Positions 1 through 7,918 of a stretch of 64,000 nucleotides of DNA are shown here, one piece after another; positions within the stretch are counted from its first letter, which is position 1, and each line of letters begins with the position of its first letter. Source of the stretch: Actinomadura rayongensis (GTDB lineage: Bacteria > Actinomycetota > Actinomycetes > Streptosporangiales > Streptosporangiaceae); contig NZ_WUTW01000001.1 in assembly GCF_009831215.1 (NCBI RefSeq), positions 620,001 to 684,000 of the forward strand. The letters run 5' to 3'. Made by a program: the position numbers and the translations under genes. The notes under the pieces were generated by a model. It saw nothing but the letters and a program-made list of their open reading frames with translations. It was not told the DNA's origin and ran no database searches.

Positions 1-2
1 TG

Positions 3-497
3 CATCTGGTGACGGCCGACGCGTTCTCGTGGCTGCGCGGCCTCCGGCAGCAGTTCGACACCGTCATCGTGGACATGCCGGACCCGGACGAGGTGGCGAC
101 CGCCAAGCTCTACTCGCTGGAGTTCTACGGCCTCGTCCGGCGGACGCTCGCGCCGGGCGCGCGGATGGTCGTCCAGTCGGGCAGCCCGTACTTCGCGCCG
201 AAGTCGTTCTGGAGCATCCAGAAGACGATCGCGGCGGCGGGGTTCGCGACGACGCCGTACCACGTGGACGTCCCGTCGTTCGGCGACTGGGGCTACGTCC
301 TCGCCGCGCCCGGGACGGAGCCGCCGGCGCTGCGGCTGGACCCGCGCGTCGCGTCCGGCCTGCGCTACCTGGACGGCTCGGTGCTCGCGGCGGCGACGGT
401 GTTCGGCAAGGACGTCCGGCGCCGCGACGTCGAGATCAACACGCTCGACCACCCCCGCCTCGTCGGCTACGAGGACCAGGAGTGGAAGAACGCCTAG
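3..497 (+). CDS. Spermidine synthase-like protein, C-terminal part (cut by window edge)
   Basis: The gene enters from the left edge, so only the last 164 codons are visible. They contain the acidic strand FDTVIVDMPDPD followed by LYSLEFYGLVRRTL, the layout of the second half of the Rossmann domain in aminopropyltransferases of the spermidine synthase (SpeE) family, where the acidic residues contact the polyamine substrate. Actinobacterial members often carry an N-terminal membrane domain, but that part lies outside the window. The stop codon overlaps the stop of the convergent MerR gene by three bases, so there is no room for a terminator. The family assignment is fairly safe; the substrate is unknown. 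Confidence 0.75.
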   Translation, partial: HLVTADAFSWLRGLRQQFDTVIVDMPDPDEVATAKLYSLEFYGLVRRTLAPGARMVVQSGSPYFAPKSFWSIQKTIAAAGFATTPYHVDVPSFGDWGYVLAAPGTEPPALRLDPRVASGLRYLDGSVLAAATVFGKDVRRRDVEINTLDHPRLVGYEDQEWKNA

Positions 498-1201
498 TCG
501 TTCGGGACGGTGCGCCGGATCGCGTCGTCCACCGCCCGCTGGAACGACGTCACCAGTGACTGGATCAACAGCGGTTTGAGCCGCGCCGACAGTTCCAGCA
601 GCCGCTCCCGTTCCTCAGGGGGACGACCCCGCTCCCGGTACGGGCGAACGACGGTCTCCTGAAAGACGCCCTGCAGTTCGTCCGCCAGCGCGGCCGTGTA
701 GCGCTCCAGGACGCGGTGGGCCGCGACGAGCGTGTCCAGCGGCATCGGCAGGTCCGCCAGCTCCGCGCCGACGCCGAGCAGGGCGGGGTTCGCGACGCGG
801 ACCCGGTCGCCGTCCGGCGCGTCGACGACGCCGAGCGCGGCGAGCCTGCGCAGCGCGTCGTCGTCCAGATGGCGCCCGGCGCGGCGGTCCAGCTCGTGGC
901 GGTCCATCTCCTCGGGCCGCTCGGGCGCCCAGGGGGACAGCAGCGCGCGCTGCAGCGCGACGTCCTCGGGCGGCGCGTCGGCGGGGATCCGCGCGACGTG
1001 CTTCTCGATCGCCGCGAGCGTCAGCCCGAGCGCCTGCAGTTCCCGGACGAGTTCGAGCCGCGCGAGGTGCTCGGGGCCGTAGAGCCCGGTGCGTCCGCGC
1101 AGCTTCGGCGGCGGCAGCAGGCCCCGGCCCGCGTAGAACCGGACGGTCCGGACGCTGACCCCGGCGCGGGACGCCAGCTCGTCGATCGTGAGATCGGCCA
1201 T
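494..1201 (-). CDS. MerR-family transcriptional regulator
   Basis: The N-terminus (TIDELASRAGVSVRTVRFYA) is a MerR winged-helix DNA-binding domain, followed by a dimerisation helix and about 150 residues of acidic/basic helical sequence without a recognised ligand domain or metal-binding cysteines. The start at 1201 was preferred over an in-frame ATG at 1249 because the MerR domain begins directly after it. The gene is divergent from an acyl-CoA dehydrogenase, with a dyad in the shared gap, so it probably controls that gene and itself. The inducer is unknown; MerR regulators of this arrangement in actinobacteria often respond to acyl-CoA or branched-chain catabolism, which is only an analogy here. 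Confidence 0.85.
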   Translation of the reverse strand: MADLTIDELASRAGVSVRTVRFYAGRGLLPPPKLRGRTGLYGPEHLARLELVRELQALGLTLAAIEKHVARIPADAPPEDVALQRALLSPWAPERPEEMDRHELDRRAGRHLDDDALRRLAALGVVDAPDGDRVRVANPALLGVGAELADLPMPLDTLVAAHRVLERYTAALADELQGVFQETVVRPYRERGRPPEERERLLELSARLKPLLIQSLVTSFQRAVDDAIRRTVPND

Positions 1202-1224
1202 GTCGCTCCCCGGGGCTCGTCTAT

Positions 1225-1243
1225 GTGACAGTCCTAGTGTTAC
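1225..1243. promoter_or_regulatory. Candidate MerR operator between divergent genes
   Basis: Inverted repeat GTGACA, 7-base spacer, TGTTAC (one mismatch between the arms) in the gap between the MerR gene and the acyl-CoA dehydrogenase. Its position between the two divergent starts and its arm spacing fit a MerR operator. The assignment is inferred from position only. Confidence 0.45.
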
Positions 1244-1290
1244 ATTCATTCTGTATCAGCGCATGCTTACACCCTGGGAGGGGCGCCGCG

Positions 1291-2433
1291 ATGGCACGCG
1301 AGATCTTCACCGCCGAGCACGAGGCCTTCCGCGACGTGGTGCGGTCCTTCATCGAGAAGGAGATCGCCCCTTACCACGGGCAGTGGGAGAAGGACGGGAT
1401 CGTTTCCCGCGACGTGTGGCGCGCGGCCGGCCGGCAGGGGCTTCTCGGCATCGACATGCCCGAGGAGTACGGGGGCGGCGGGAACACCGACTACCGGTAT
1501 TACGTGGTGCTGAACGAGGAACTGGCCAAGGCCGGGATCCACGGGCCGGGATTCTCCGTCCACAACGACATCAACGGCGGTTACCTGCGCTCGCTCGCGA
1601 CGGACGAGCAGAAGGCGCGCTGGCTGCCCGGCTACTGCTCCGGCGAAATCATCACCGGCATTGCGATGACCGAGCCGTCCGCCGGTTCGGACCTCCAGGG
1701 CATCAAGTCGACGGCGATCCGGGACGGCGACCACTATGTTCTGAACGGCTCCAAGACGTTCATCTCCAACGGCATTCTGGCCGACCTCGTCATCGTCGTC
1801 GCGAAGACCGACCCGTCCGCCGGCGCGCACGGCGTGAGCCTTCTCGTGGTCGAGCGCGGAATGGACGGCTTCACGCGCGGACGCAACCTCGACAAGATCG
1901 GCATGCACGCCCAGGACACCGCCGAACTGTTCTTCGACAACGTCCGCGTCCCGGCGAACAACCTGCTCGGCGAAGAGGGCCAGGGCTTCGTCTACCTCAT
2001 GCAGAACCTGGCCCGCGAGCGCCTGTCCATCGGCGTGACCGCCCAGGCCGCCGCCGAGGCCGCCTTCGAGCAGACCCTCGAATACTGCAGGACGCGCGAG
2101 GCGTTCGGCCGTCCGATCGGCAAGTTCCAGCACAACCGTTTCACGCTCGCGGAGATGAAGACCGAGATCACGGTCACCCGCGCCTTCACCGACCAGTGCG
2201 TCACCAAGGAAGGGCGCGGCGAACTCTCCATCGAAGAGGCCGCGATGCTGAAGTACTGGAGCACCGAACTCGTCAAGAACGTCGTGGACCGCTGCCTCCA
2301 GCTCCACGGCGGCTACGGCTACATGACCGAGTACCCGATCGCCCGCGCCTACCAGGACGTCCGCATCCAGACCATCTTCGGCGGCACGACCGAGATCATG
2401 AAGGAGATCATCGGCCGCGGCCTCGGCATCTAG
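1291..2433 (+). CDS. Acyl-CoA dehydrogenase
   Basis: A 380-residue flavoprotein of normal length for the acyl-CoA dehydrogenase family, which introduces the alpha,beta double bond into acyl-CoA thioesters. Visible signatures are GIAMTEPSAGSDLQG (FAD and substrate contact), ALK-type central beta domain, and the C-terminal CLQLHGGYGYMTEYPI and FGGTTEIM motifs. The position that holds the catalytic Glu of medium-chain enzymes (YEGT) is Gly here, as in the long-chain and isovaleryl-type branch that uses another Glu. ATG at 1291 is preceded by a GGGAGGGG ribosome site. Divergence from a MerR regulator suggests inducible catabolism. The exact acyl substrate cannot be read. Confidence 0.88.
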   Translation: MAREIFTAEHEAFRDVVRSFIEKEIAPYHGQWEKDGIVSRDVWRAAGRQGLLGIDMPEEYGGGGNTDYRYYVVLNEELAKAGIHGPGFSVHNDINGGYLRSLATDEQKARWLPGYCSGEIITGIAMTEPSAGSDLQGIKSTAIRDGDHYVLNGSKTFISNGILADLVIVVAKTDPSAGAHGVSLLVVERGMDGFTRGRNLDKIGMHAQDTAELFFDNVRVPANNLLGEEGQGFVYLMQNLARERLSIGVTAQAAAEAAFEQTLEYCRTREAFGRPIGKFQHNRFTLAEMKTEITVTRAFTDQCVTKEGRGELSIEEAAMLKYWSTELVKNVVDRCLQLHGGYGYMTEYPIARAYQDVRIQTIFGGTTEIMKEIIGRGLGI

Positions 2434-2636
2434 CCGGCGCGTACGGGGGTCAGTCGAACATCAGCGAGGTCAGCTCGCGCCGCCGCGCCCGGCAGCGTCT
2501 CGGCGCCGAGCAGGCGCCGCTGGTAGTTCATGCTTCGGTAGACATGGTTGCGCAGCGTCGGATAGTTCGGGCCGAGGACGGCGCGGTGCGCGTCCAGGAC
2601 GGTCTCGATGATCGGGTGGCTGGTCTGGACGTTCAT
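2430..2636 (-). pseudogene. Short ORF resembling the N-terminus of an HD-domain protein; probable remnant
   Basis: This 68-codon ORF starts in an ATGA overlap with the stop of the upstream HD-domain gene, so it can be translated by coupling. Its first 45 residues (HPIIETVLDAHRAVLG then YPTLRNHVYRSMNY) resemble the beginning of small HD-domain proteins, but no HD motif follows. After about residue 48 the sequence turns into low-complexity Ala/Arg/Leu, and it ends inside the stop of the convergent acyl-CoA dehydrogenase. The likeliest reading is a second HD gene truncated when the neighbouring segment was joined here. A genuine small protein cannot be excluded. Confidence 0.45.
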
Positions 2637-3385
2637 CGGAGCTTTTCGAGCCAGGGGATGATCTGGTCGGCCGGGCCGGTCCGGCGGTTCAGCGGGTTGA
2701 GCCGCAACGGCACGCGCATCCCGAGTCGCCACGCCACCGCCGCGCGCGAGCGCGGACGGACGGCGGCCTCGTGGCGGAAGCGGCGTCCGAAGTCGTCCGC
2801 GAAGCCGTCGCGCGGATGGCGGGCGATGACCTCGCGCAGGCGCGTCCGCGGGATCTGGACGGCGCGGGTGCCCGCGACGTCCAGGTGCGCGGCGGCGTGC
2901 AGCAGGTGCGCTTCGGGACCCTCGCGCAATGACACTCGTGGATTCATGTGCAGGGTGATCGCTTCGGCGACGGTTGCTGCGAAGTCGTCCGGCAGACCCC
3001 AGTCGTGCAGGCGTTGTTGCGCGAGGTGGGCGCCGTGGACGGCGAAGCAGGAAGCGGGGACGTCCGGTCCGCCGAGGGCGATGTCGTGGAGCAGGCACGC
3101 GGCGTACAGCAGTTCGGGGTCGTAGCGGACGCCGTCGATACGCGCGAACGTGTCCGCCCAGTACCAGCACCGTTGGCAGTGGCCGAGCAGGGCGGGGGAG
3201 TACGCCTCCGTGGCCAGGGCGAGGATGTCGCGGGCGAGCCTGCTGTCGGGCGGCTCGGCCGGCGCGGCGAGGTCCGCGCGCGGCGGGCGGCGGAACCGGG
3301 TGAGCAGGTCACCGGCCTGGACGCGCAGGGTGCCCGCCGAGAACCGGGCGCTCGCGGCGAGGTTCAGGGCGCCGTCGTCGTTCAT
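2633..3385 (-). CDS. HD-domain protein
   Basis: A 250-residue protein with an HD phosphohydrolase-type core: LLYAACLLHDIALGG supplies the paired His-Asp, with an upstream His in ALLGHCQRCWYW and later HMNPRVS and HLLHAAAHLDV supplying further potential metal ligands. Relatives include cyanamide-hydratase-like and uncharacterised HD proteins, so the reaction is not known. Its start overlaps the stop of the upstream amine oxidase (ATGA), and its stop overlaps the next ORF in the same way, so the three are one operon. Functional coupling to the amine oxidase is likely but unspecified. Confidence 0.75.
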   Translation of the reverse strand: MNDDGALNLAASARFSAGTLRVQAGDLLTRFRRPPRADLAAPAEPPDSRLARDILALATEAYSPALLGHCQRCWYWADTFARIDGVRYDPELLYAACLLHDIALGGPDVPASCFAVHGAHLAQQRLHDWGLPDDFAATVAEAITLHMNPRVSLREGPEAHLLHAAAHLDVAGTRAVQIPRTRLREVIARHPRDGFADDFGRRFRHEAAVRPRSRAAVAWRLGMRVPLRLNPLNRRTGPADQIIPWLEKLR

Positions 3386-4713
3386 GCGCTCTCTTCCCGC
3401 AGGATCTCGTGCGCGGCGCGCCGTCCGGACTCGACGGCGCCGTCGATGTAGCCGGTCCAGCGGGTCGCGGTCTCGGTGCCCGCCCAGTGCAGCGGGCCGA
3501 TCGGGGCGCGCAGGGCCGGGCCGAAGCGCGTCAGCGTGGACGGGGCGGTGAACGCGCCGTAGCAGCCCCGCGAGTATTCCTCGTCCGCCCAGTCGTGCTC
3601 GATGAACGCGACGGGATCGGCCGCGCGGGGGCCGAAGTAGGCGGCGAGGTCGGCGAGGACGAGCCGGCGTCGGTCCCGCGGGGACAGCCGGGACGCGGTG
3701 TCGGCGTGCCGTCCCTCCAGGAAGGCCACGAGCACGCCGGGCGTCCCGCCGGGCGGCGAGTTGTCGAAGACCGTCCCGACGGCGCGGCGGTCGCCGTTCG
3801 CCTGGCCGCTGAGCCCGTCGCCGCGCCAGAACGGCTCGGCGTAGACCACGTTGACCTTGACGACGCGGCCCATCGGCATCCGCTGCGTGAGCTGGTCGCG
3901 GTCGCCGGGCAGGCCGGGCGCGTAGCGGATGCGCCCGGCGAGCGGAGGCGGGACGGCGATGACCGCCCGGCGGGCCGCGACGCCGTCCACGCGCACGGCG
4001 TCGTCCGTCCAGGCGATCTCGGTGACCGGGCGGCCGAGCCGGACGCGGTCGCCCAGCTCGGCGGCCAGCGCGTCGGCGATGCGCTGCGACCCGCCGACGA
4101 TCCGGTCCTGCTGGGCGCCGCCGCGCGTCTCGATCAGGGCGTCCAGCCCGCCGGCGGCGGCGAGGTAGTGGCAGGCCCAGAGCGCGGACAGGTCCGCCGG
4201 CTCGGCGGCGAACACGGACTGGACGACCAGCGTCAGGAACGCCCGCGCGGAGCGGGTCGCGGTGTTGCGGCGCATCCAGGTGGCGAACGTCTGCTCGTCC
4301 AGGCGCCGCGCGCGGCGGGCGGCCCAGGGCGCGCCGGTCGGGACGGTCGCGGCGAGCCGGTCGAGGCGGAACTGCGCCTGCGCGATGTCGGCCAGGGCCG
4401 GTGGGCTCAGCCTCGGTACGCGGCCCGTGTAGGTGGCGCGGCGGCCTGCGAACTCGACGATGTGACTGCCGTCCATATGCGTCGGGTGGGTCGTCAGGCC
4501 GAGTTCCCGGAGCAGGGCGTGGACCTGTCGTTGCGTAGGCCCGACCCACTGGCCGCCGACCTCGATCGGTTGGCCGTCCGGGAGTTCGGCGTTGAAGAGA
4601 CGGCCGCCGACCCGGGGGCGGGCTTCGAGGACGACGACGTCCCGCCCCGCCCGCGCGAGGACGCGCGCGGCCACGAGGCCCGCGACCCCCGCGCCCACGA
4701 TCACGACGTCCAC
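3382..4713 (-). CDS. Flavin-dependent amine oxidase
   Basis: A 443-residue protein starting with an FAD-binding Rossmann motif (VVIVGAGVAGLVAARVL), then EARPRVGGRLF and VGGQWVGPTQ, both typical of monoamine oxidases, and ending with the second FAD contact LHWAGTETATRWTGYIDGA. It should oxidise an amine to an imine with release of hydrogen peroxide. GTG at 4713 is preceded by AGGAGG. It heads an operon with the HD protein and is divergent from a TetR gene, with an inverted repeat between them. The substrate is unknown; nothing links it to the polyketide cluster downstream. Confidence 0.88.
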   Translation of the reverse strand: MDVVIVGAGVAGLVAARVLARAGRDVVVLEARPRVGGRLFNAELPDGQPIEVGGQWVGPTQRQVHALLRELGLTTHPTHMDGSHIVEFAGRRATYTGRVPRLSPPALADIAQAQFRLDRLAATVPTGAPWAARRARRLDEQTFATWMRRNTATRSARAFLTLVVQSVFAAEPADLSALWACHYLAAAGGLDALIETRGGAQQDRIVGGSQRIADALAAELGDRVRLGRPVTEIAWTDDAVRVDGVAARRAVIAVPPPLAGRIRYAPGLPGDRDQLTQRMPMGRVVKVNVVYAEPFWRGDGLSGQANGDRRAVGTVFDNSPPGGTPGVLVAFLEGRHADTASRLSPRDRRRLVLADLAAYFGPRAADPVAFIEHDWADEEYSRGCYGAFTAPSTLTRFGPALRAPIGPLHWAGTETATRWTGYIDGAVESGRRAAHEILREESA

Positions 4714-4737
4714 CGGCCACCTCCTACAGGTCGAATC

Positions 4738-4758
4738 TCACATACACGTTGAATGTGA
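4738..4758. promoter_or_regulatory. Candidate TetR operator between amine oxidase and TetR genes
   Basis: Perfect inverted repeat TCACAT, 9-base spacer, ATGTGA located between the divergent starts at 4713 and 4771. The octamer GTATGTGA (seen here on the complementary strand) recurs at 5433-5440 just ahead of the hydrolase gene, so one TetR may act on both sites. Inferred from symmetry, position and recurrence. Confidence 0.5.
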
Positions 4759-4770
4759 TATCCCTGTCGT

Positions 4771-5379
4771 ATGGACGCCGTCAAGCCCCGCCGCGAGCTG
4801 TACGCCGAGGCCACCCGGCGCACGCTGGTCGAAACCGGCCGCCAGAGATTCCTGGAGCGCGGCTATCTCGCCGTCTCCGCCGAAGACCTCGTGCGCGGCA
4901 CGGGCCTGAGCCGGGGCGCGCTCTACCACCACTTCGACGGCAAGGAAGGCCTGTTCCGCGAGGTCTTCGAGGAGCAGGAAGAACGGGCCGCGCGCCGCGT
5001 CGCCGCCGCGATGGCGGGCGCGGACGACCCGTGGGAGCAGGCCGTCGCCGGCGTCGAGGCGTTCCTGGACGTGTGCGCAGAGCGCGAATACCGGGAGATC
5101 GTCCTGCTCCAGGGACCGATCGCGCTCGGGTGGGAGCGGTGGCGCGAGATCGACCAGCGGCATCTGGGCGAACCGCTGACCGTCGGGCTCCAGGCGCTCA
5201 TCGACGCCGGGCTCCTCCAGGACCATCCGGCCGACCTGCTCGCCGCCGCCGTCTACGGCAGCCTGACCGAGATCTCGCTGCGCATCGCGGACGCCGCCGA
5301 CCCCGCCGCCGCGCGCGCCCGGGCCGGACGGCTCGTGCGCGCCATGCTCGAAGGAATCGCCGTCCGCCCGCCCGGCTAG
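4771..5379 (+). CDS. TetR-family transcriptional regulator
   Basis: A 202-residue TetR repressor: the N-terminal helix-turn-helix reads AEDLVRGTGLSRGALYHHF with the usual FDGKEGLFREVF continuation, and the remaining helices form the ligand-binding domain. No ribosome site lies ahead of ATG at 4771 and a -10-like TATCCC is close by, so the message may be leaderless. It is divergent from the amine oxidase operon and is followed in the same direction by a hydrolase and a racemase, which it may also control through the related site near 5433. The ligand is unknown. Confidence 0.88.
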   Translation: MDAVKPRRELYAEATRRTLVETGRQRFLERGYLAVSAEDLVRGTGLSRGALYHHFDGKEGLFREVFEEQEERAARRVAAAMAGADDPWEQAVAGVEAFLDVCAEREYREIVLLQGPIALGWERWREIDQRHLGEPLTVGLQALIDAGLLQDHPADLLAAAVYGSLTEISLRIADAADPAAARARAGRLVRAMLEGIAVRPPG

Positions 5380-5432
5380 CCGGCCCTCGCACCTTGACGC
5401 GAGGCATGCGGCACGCCTACGACATTCAGGCC

Positions 5433-5454
5433 GTATGTGACATGCATGGTGTAC
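5433..5454. promoter_or_regulatory. Promoter-proximal site upstream of the hydrolase gene
   Basis: The segment begins with GTATGTGA, the same octamer found in the inverted repeat at 4738-4758, and includes the self-complementary CATGCATG. It lies just before the GGAGGT ribosome site of the hydrolase at 5466. A TTGACG hexamer at 5394 could be the -35 box. It is a candidate second site for the adjacent TetR; the match is short. Confidence 0.3.
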
Positions 5455-5465
5455 GGAGGTCAGAA

Positions 5466-6290
5466 ATGGCAGAAGTGCGGCTGCCGCAGGGGATCGTCCG
5501 GTATCGCGAGCACGGCCCCGCCGAAGGGCAGGTGCTCGTGTTCACTCACGCGTTCCTGCTCAACGGCGACACATGGCGGAACGTCGTGCCGGAATTGGCG
5601 CGGACGTACCGATGCATCACCCCGGACTGGCCGATGGGCGCCCATTCCGTGCCGTTGGATCCGTCCGCCGATCTGTCGCCGTCCGGGCTGGTGCGCCTGC
5701 TCGCCGATTTCCTGGACGCACTGAGCCTCGAACGCGTGACGCTGATCGGCAACGACTCGGCCATCGCGCTCGTGCAGTGCGCCGCCGTCCTGCACCCGGA
5801 GCGGATCGAACGGATCGTTCTGACGCCGTACGAAGCGCTCGACTCCTATCCGCCACCGCCCTTCCGCCTGCTCAGAACCGCGGTGAAGCTGCCCGGAGCA
5901 GTTTGGCTGGGAATGCAGGCCCTCCGGATCCCCGGCGCGACGCGTCTACCGATCACCTTCGGCAACTACACCAAGCGACCGATCGAGCCCGCGGCGATGC
6001 GCTCGTATCTGGCCCCCGCGCGACGATCCCGGGCGATCCGCCGCGACATCCGGAAATGGCTGCTGTCCCTGGATCCCGGCTGGACGCAGCGGACCGTCCG
6101 GCGCCTTCCCGAATTCACCGGCCCCGCCCTCGTCGTCTGGGCCGCCGACGACCCGCTGCTCCCCGCGCCGCGCCGCCGCCTTCTCCCCGGCGCCCGCCAC
6201 ATCAGGGTCCCCGACAGCTACGCGGGCATTCCCGAAGACCGGCCCGTCCTTCTCGCGGAAGCCATCGCCCGCTTCCTGAGGAAGACGTGA
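5466..6290 (+). CDS. Alpha/beta hydrolase, haloalkane dehalogenase/epoxide hydrolase type
   Basis: A 274-residue alpha/beta hydrolase. The nucleophile elbow reads LIGNDSAIALVQ, which puts Asp rather than Ser at the nucleophile position, as in haloalkane dehalogenases and epoxide hydrolases. The oxyanion region is FTHAFLLNGDTW and the acid residue region is VVWAADDPLLP; the last segment before the C-terminus lacks a very clear catalytic His (candidate: ARHIRVPDS). ATG at 5466 follows GGAGGT at the usual distance. It is next to a TetR regulator, suggesting response to a xenobiotic-like compound. The substrate cannot be assigned. Confidence 0.8.
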   Translation: MAEVRLPQGIVRYREHGPAEGQVLVFTHAFLLNGDTWRNVVPELARTYRCITPDWPMGAHSVPLDPSADLSPSGLVRLLADFLDALSLERVTLIGNDSAIALVQCAAVLHPERIERIVLTPYEALDSYPPPPFRLLRTAVKLPGAVWLGMQALRIPGATRLPITFGNYTKRPIEPAAMRSYLAPARRSRAIRRDIRKWLLSLDPGWTQRTVRRLPEFTGPALVVWAADDPLLPAPRRRLLPGARHIRVPDSYAGIPEDRPVLLAEAIARFLRKT

Positions 6291-6307
6291 CGGCTACGCT
6301 GCGGGGC

Positions 6308-7042
6308 ATGGGGAGTTCTGGGGCGGGGACGATCGGGCTCATCGGCGGGATGAGCTGGGAGTCGTCGGCGGAGTATTACCGGTTGCTCAATGTGGAGACG
6401 CGGCGGCGGTTCGGCGGGTATCACTGTGCGCGCAGTCTGATGCTGACCGTGGATTTCGCCGAGATCGAGGCCATGCAGCGGGCGGACGACTGGGACGCCG
6501 CCGGGCGGCTGCTCGCGGACGCGGCGCGGCGGCTCGAAGCGGGCGGCGCCGATGTGATCCTGCTCTGCACCAACACCATGCACATCGTCGCCGAGCAGAT
6601 TCAGGCGGCTGTGTCGGTGCCGTTCCTGCACATTCTCGACGCGGTCGGGGCGGGGGTGCGGGCGGCGGGGGTGCGGCGGGTCGGGCTGCTCGGCACGAAG
6701 TACACGATGAACGCCGCGTTCTACCGGGAGAAGCTGGCGCGCGACTTCGGGATCGAGGTCGTCGTCCCGGACGAGAAGGGCCGCCGCGACGTCCACGACG
6801 TCATCTACGACGAACTGACGCAGGGGCGCGTCGAGGACGCGTCGCGGGATCGGTACGTCGAGGTCGTCGGGGAACTGGCCGCGCGGGGCGCCGAAGGGGT
6901 CGTGCTCGGCTGCACCGAGATCACCCTGCTGTTCGCCGGGCACGAGGACGCGTCGCCGCTGCCGCTGTTCGACTCGACGGCCCTGCACGTCCGCCGCGCG
7001 CTGGACCTCGTCGCGTCCCGTCCGGAGGCCGCGGCGACGTGA
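6308..7042 (+). CDS. Aspartate/glutamate racemase family protein
   Basis: A 244-residue protein with the two-cysteine signature of aspartate/glutamate racemases: LLCTNTMHIVAEQ in the first half and VLGCTEITLLF in the second, the two Cys acting as acid and base in a cofactor-independent racemisation. The N-terminus IGLIGGMSWESSAEYYRLLN matches the YgeA-type branch, whose members racemise amino acids other than or besides aspartate. An alternative GTG at 6287 overlaps the stop of the hydrolase (GTGA) and would add seven residues; either start keeps the genes in one operon. Confidence 0.85.
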   Translation: MGSSGAGTIGLIGGMSWESSAEYYRLLNVETRRRFGGYHCARSLMLTVDFAEIEAMQRADDWDAAGRLLADAARRLEAGGADVILLCTNTMHIVAEQIQAAVSVPFLHILDAVGAGVRAAGVRRVGLLGTKYTMNAAFYREKLARDFGIEVVVPDEKGRRDVHDVIYDELTQGRVEDASRDRYVEVVGELAARGAEGVVLGCTEITLLFAGHEDASPLPLFDSTALHVRRALDLVASRPEAAAT

Positions 7043-7070
7043 CGCCGCCCGCGGCCGGTCCACGACCGTC

Positions 7071-7814
7071 TCACCGGCACCGGCGGGCGTGCGGGCCGAG
7101 GCGGGTCTCGATGCCGTCGAGGATGCAGTCCAGGCCGTAGTCGAAGCGCCAGGCCATGTCGTCCTTGCGCCGCCCCTCCCGCACCCAGCGCTCGAACGCG
7201 GGATAACGGCCGGTGCTCATGTGCCAGGACATCTCGTCGGCGTACGCGTCGCGCATCTCGTCCATCGACTCCCACCCCTCGCGCCGCATCATGTCGAGGA
7301 CGGTGAGGTCCCGCGACGTTGCGCCCATCGTGTAGTCCATGACCGAGTCGACGACGGCCATCGAGGTGTCGGCGTCGAGGCCGAGGCCGTCGAGCGCGGT
7401 CAGGGCCTGCTCGAAGCACGCCAGCCGGTTCGGCGCGAGCCCGGTGAGGATCATCGTCACGACCTTCCCCAGCCAGGGATGGGCGAGCATGACCTCCCGG
7501 GTGTGGTAGGCGGTCGCGCGCAGGACGTCCCGCCAGTCCGCGTCGGCGTCCGGCGTCGCGGGCCCGCCCTCCAGGGCGGCGTTGAACATCAGCTCGAGGA
7601 TCTCCTCCTTGCTGGCCACGTAGCGGTACAGGCCCATCGGGGCCAGGTTCATCCGCCGCGCGAGCCGGCGGATCGACATGCTCTCCAGGCCCTCGGTGTC
7701 GGCGATCTCGATCGCCGCCGCGGCGATCGACGCGTGGGTCAGCACGACCCGGGGCTCGGGGGCGGGCTGTTCCATCCGCTCCCAGATCGAGGCGCGCCGT
7801 TCGTCCGTGTTCAC
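7071..7814 (-). CDS. TetR-family regulator with TetR-type C-terminal domain
   Basis: A 247-residue regulator with a longer N-terminal lead than usual, then a TetR helix-turn-helix (MSIRRLARRMNLAPMGLYRYV) and a C-terminal domain of the TetR_C class (conserved aromatic and Asp residues after WLGKVVTM). These regulators commonly control drug exporters. It is divergent from a two-component system that ends in an MMPL exporter gene, and a 32-base imperfect palindrome lies in the shared gap. It therefore probably represses that operon and itself. It is convergent with the racemase, 28 bases away. Confidence 0.87.
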   Translation of the reverse strand: MNTDERRASIWERMEQPAPEPRVVLTHASIAAAAIEIADTEGLESMSIRRLARRMNLAPMGLYRYVASKEEILELMFNAALEGGPATPDADADWRDVLRATAYHTREVMLAHPWLGKVVTMILTGLAPNRLACFEQALTALDGLGLDADTSMAVVDSVMDYTMGATSRDLTVLDMMRREGWESMDEMRDAYADEMSWHMSTGRYPAFERWVREGRRKDDMAWRFDYGLDCILDGIETRLGPHARRCR

Positions 7815-7840
7815 CGAGCTGCCCTCATTTCACATTGACG

Positions 7841-7872
7841 GATACGGTGTACACACAGGGATACTGTGTATC
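7841..7872. promoter_or_regulatory. TetR operator overlapping the kinase promoter
   Basis: Two 11-base direct repeats, GATACGGTGTA at 7841 and GATACTGTGTA at 7860, also form an outer inverted repeat (GATAC...GTATC) and an inner one (TACACA-N9-TGTGTA). A TTGACG -35 box at 7835 precedes it, so bound protein would block the rightward promoter. Position between divergent TetR and kinase genes makes the adjacent TetR the natural candidate. Confidence 0.6.
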
Positions 7873-7918
7873 TGAGGATGAACAGCGTACGCGCGCCCGG
7901 GGAGAGGGTGGGGACGCC

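Noticed and set aside
2633..4720. 695-codon reverse ORF fusing another frame of the amine oxidase to the HD protein
   Set aside because: The first 440 codons are a shadow of the amine oxidase; only the part after ATG 3385 has HD-domain character.
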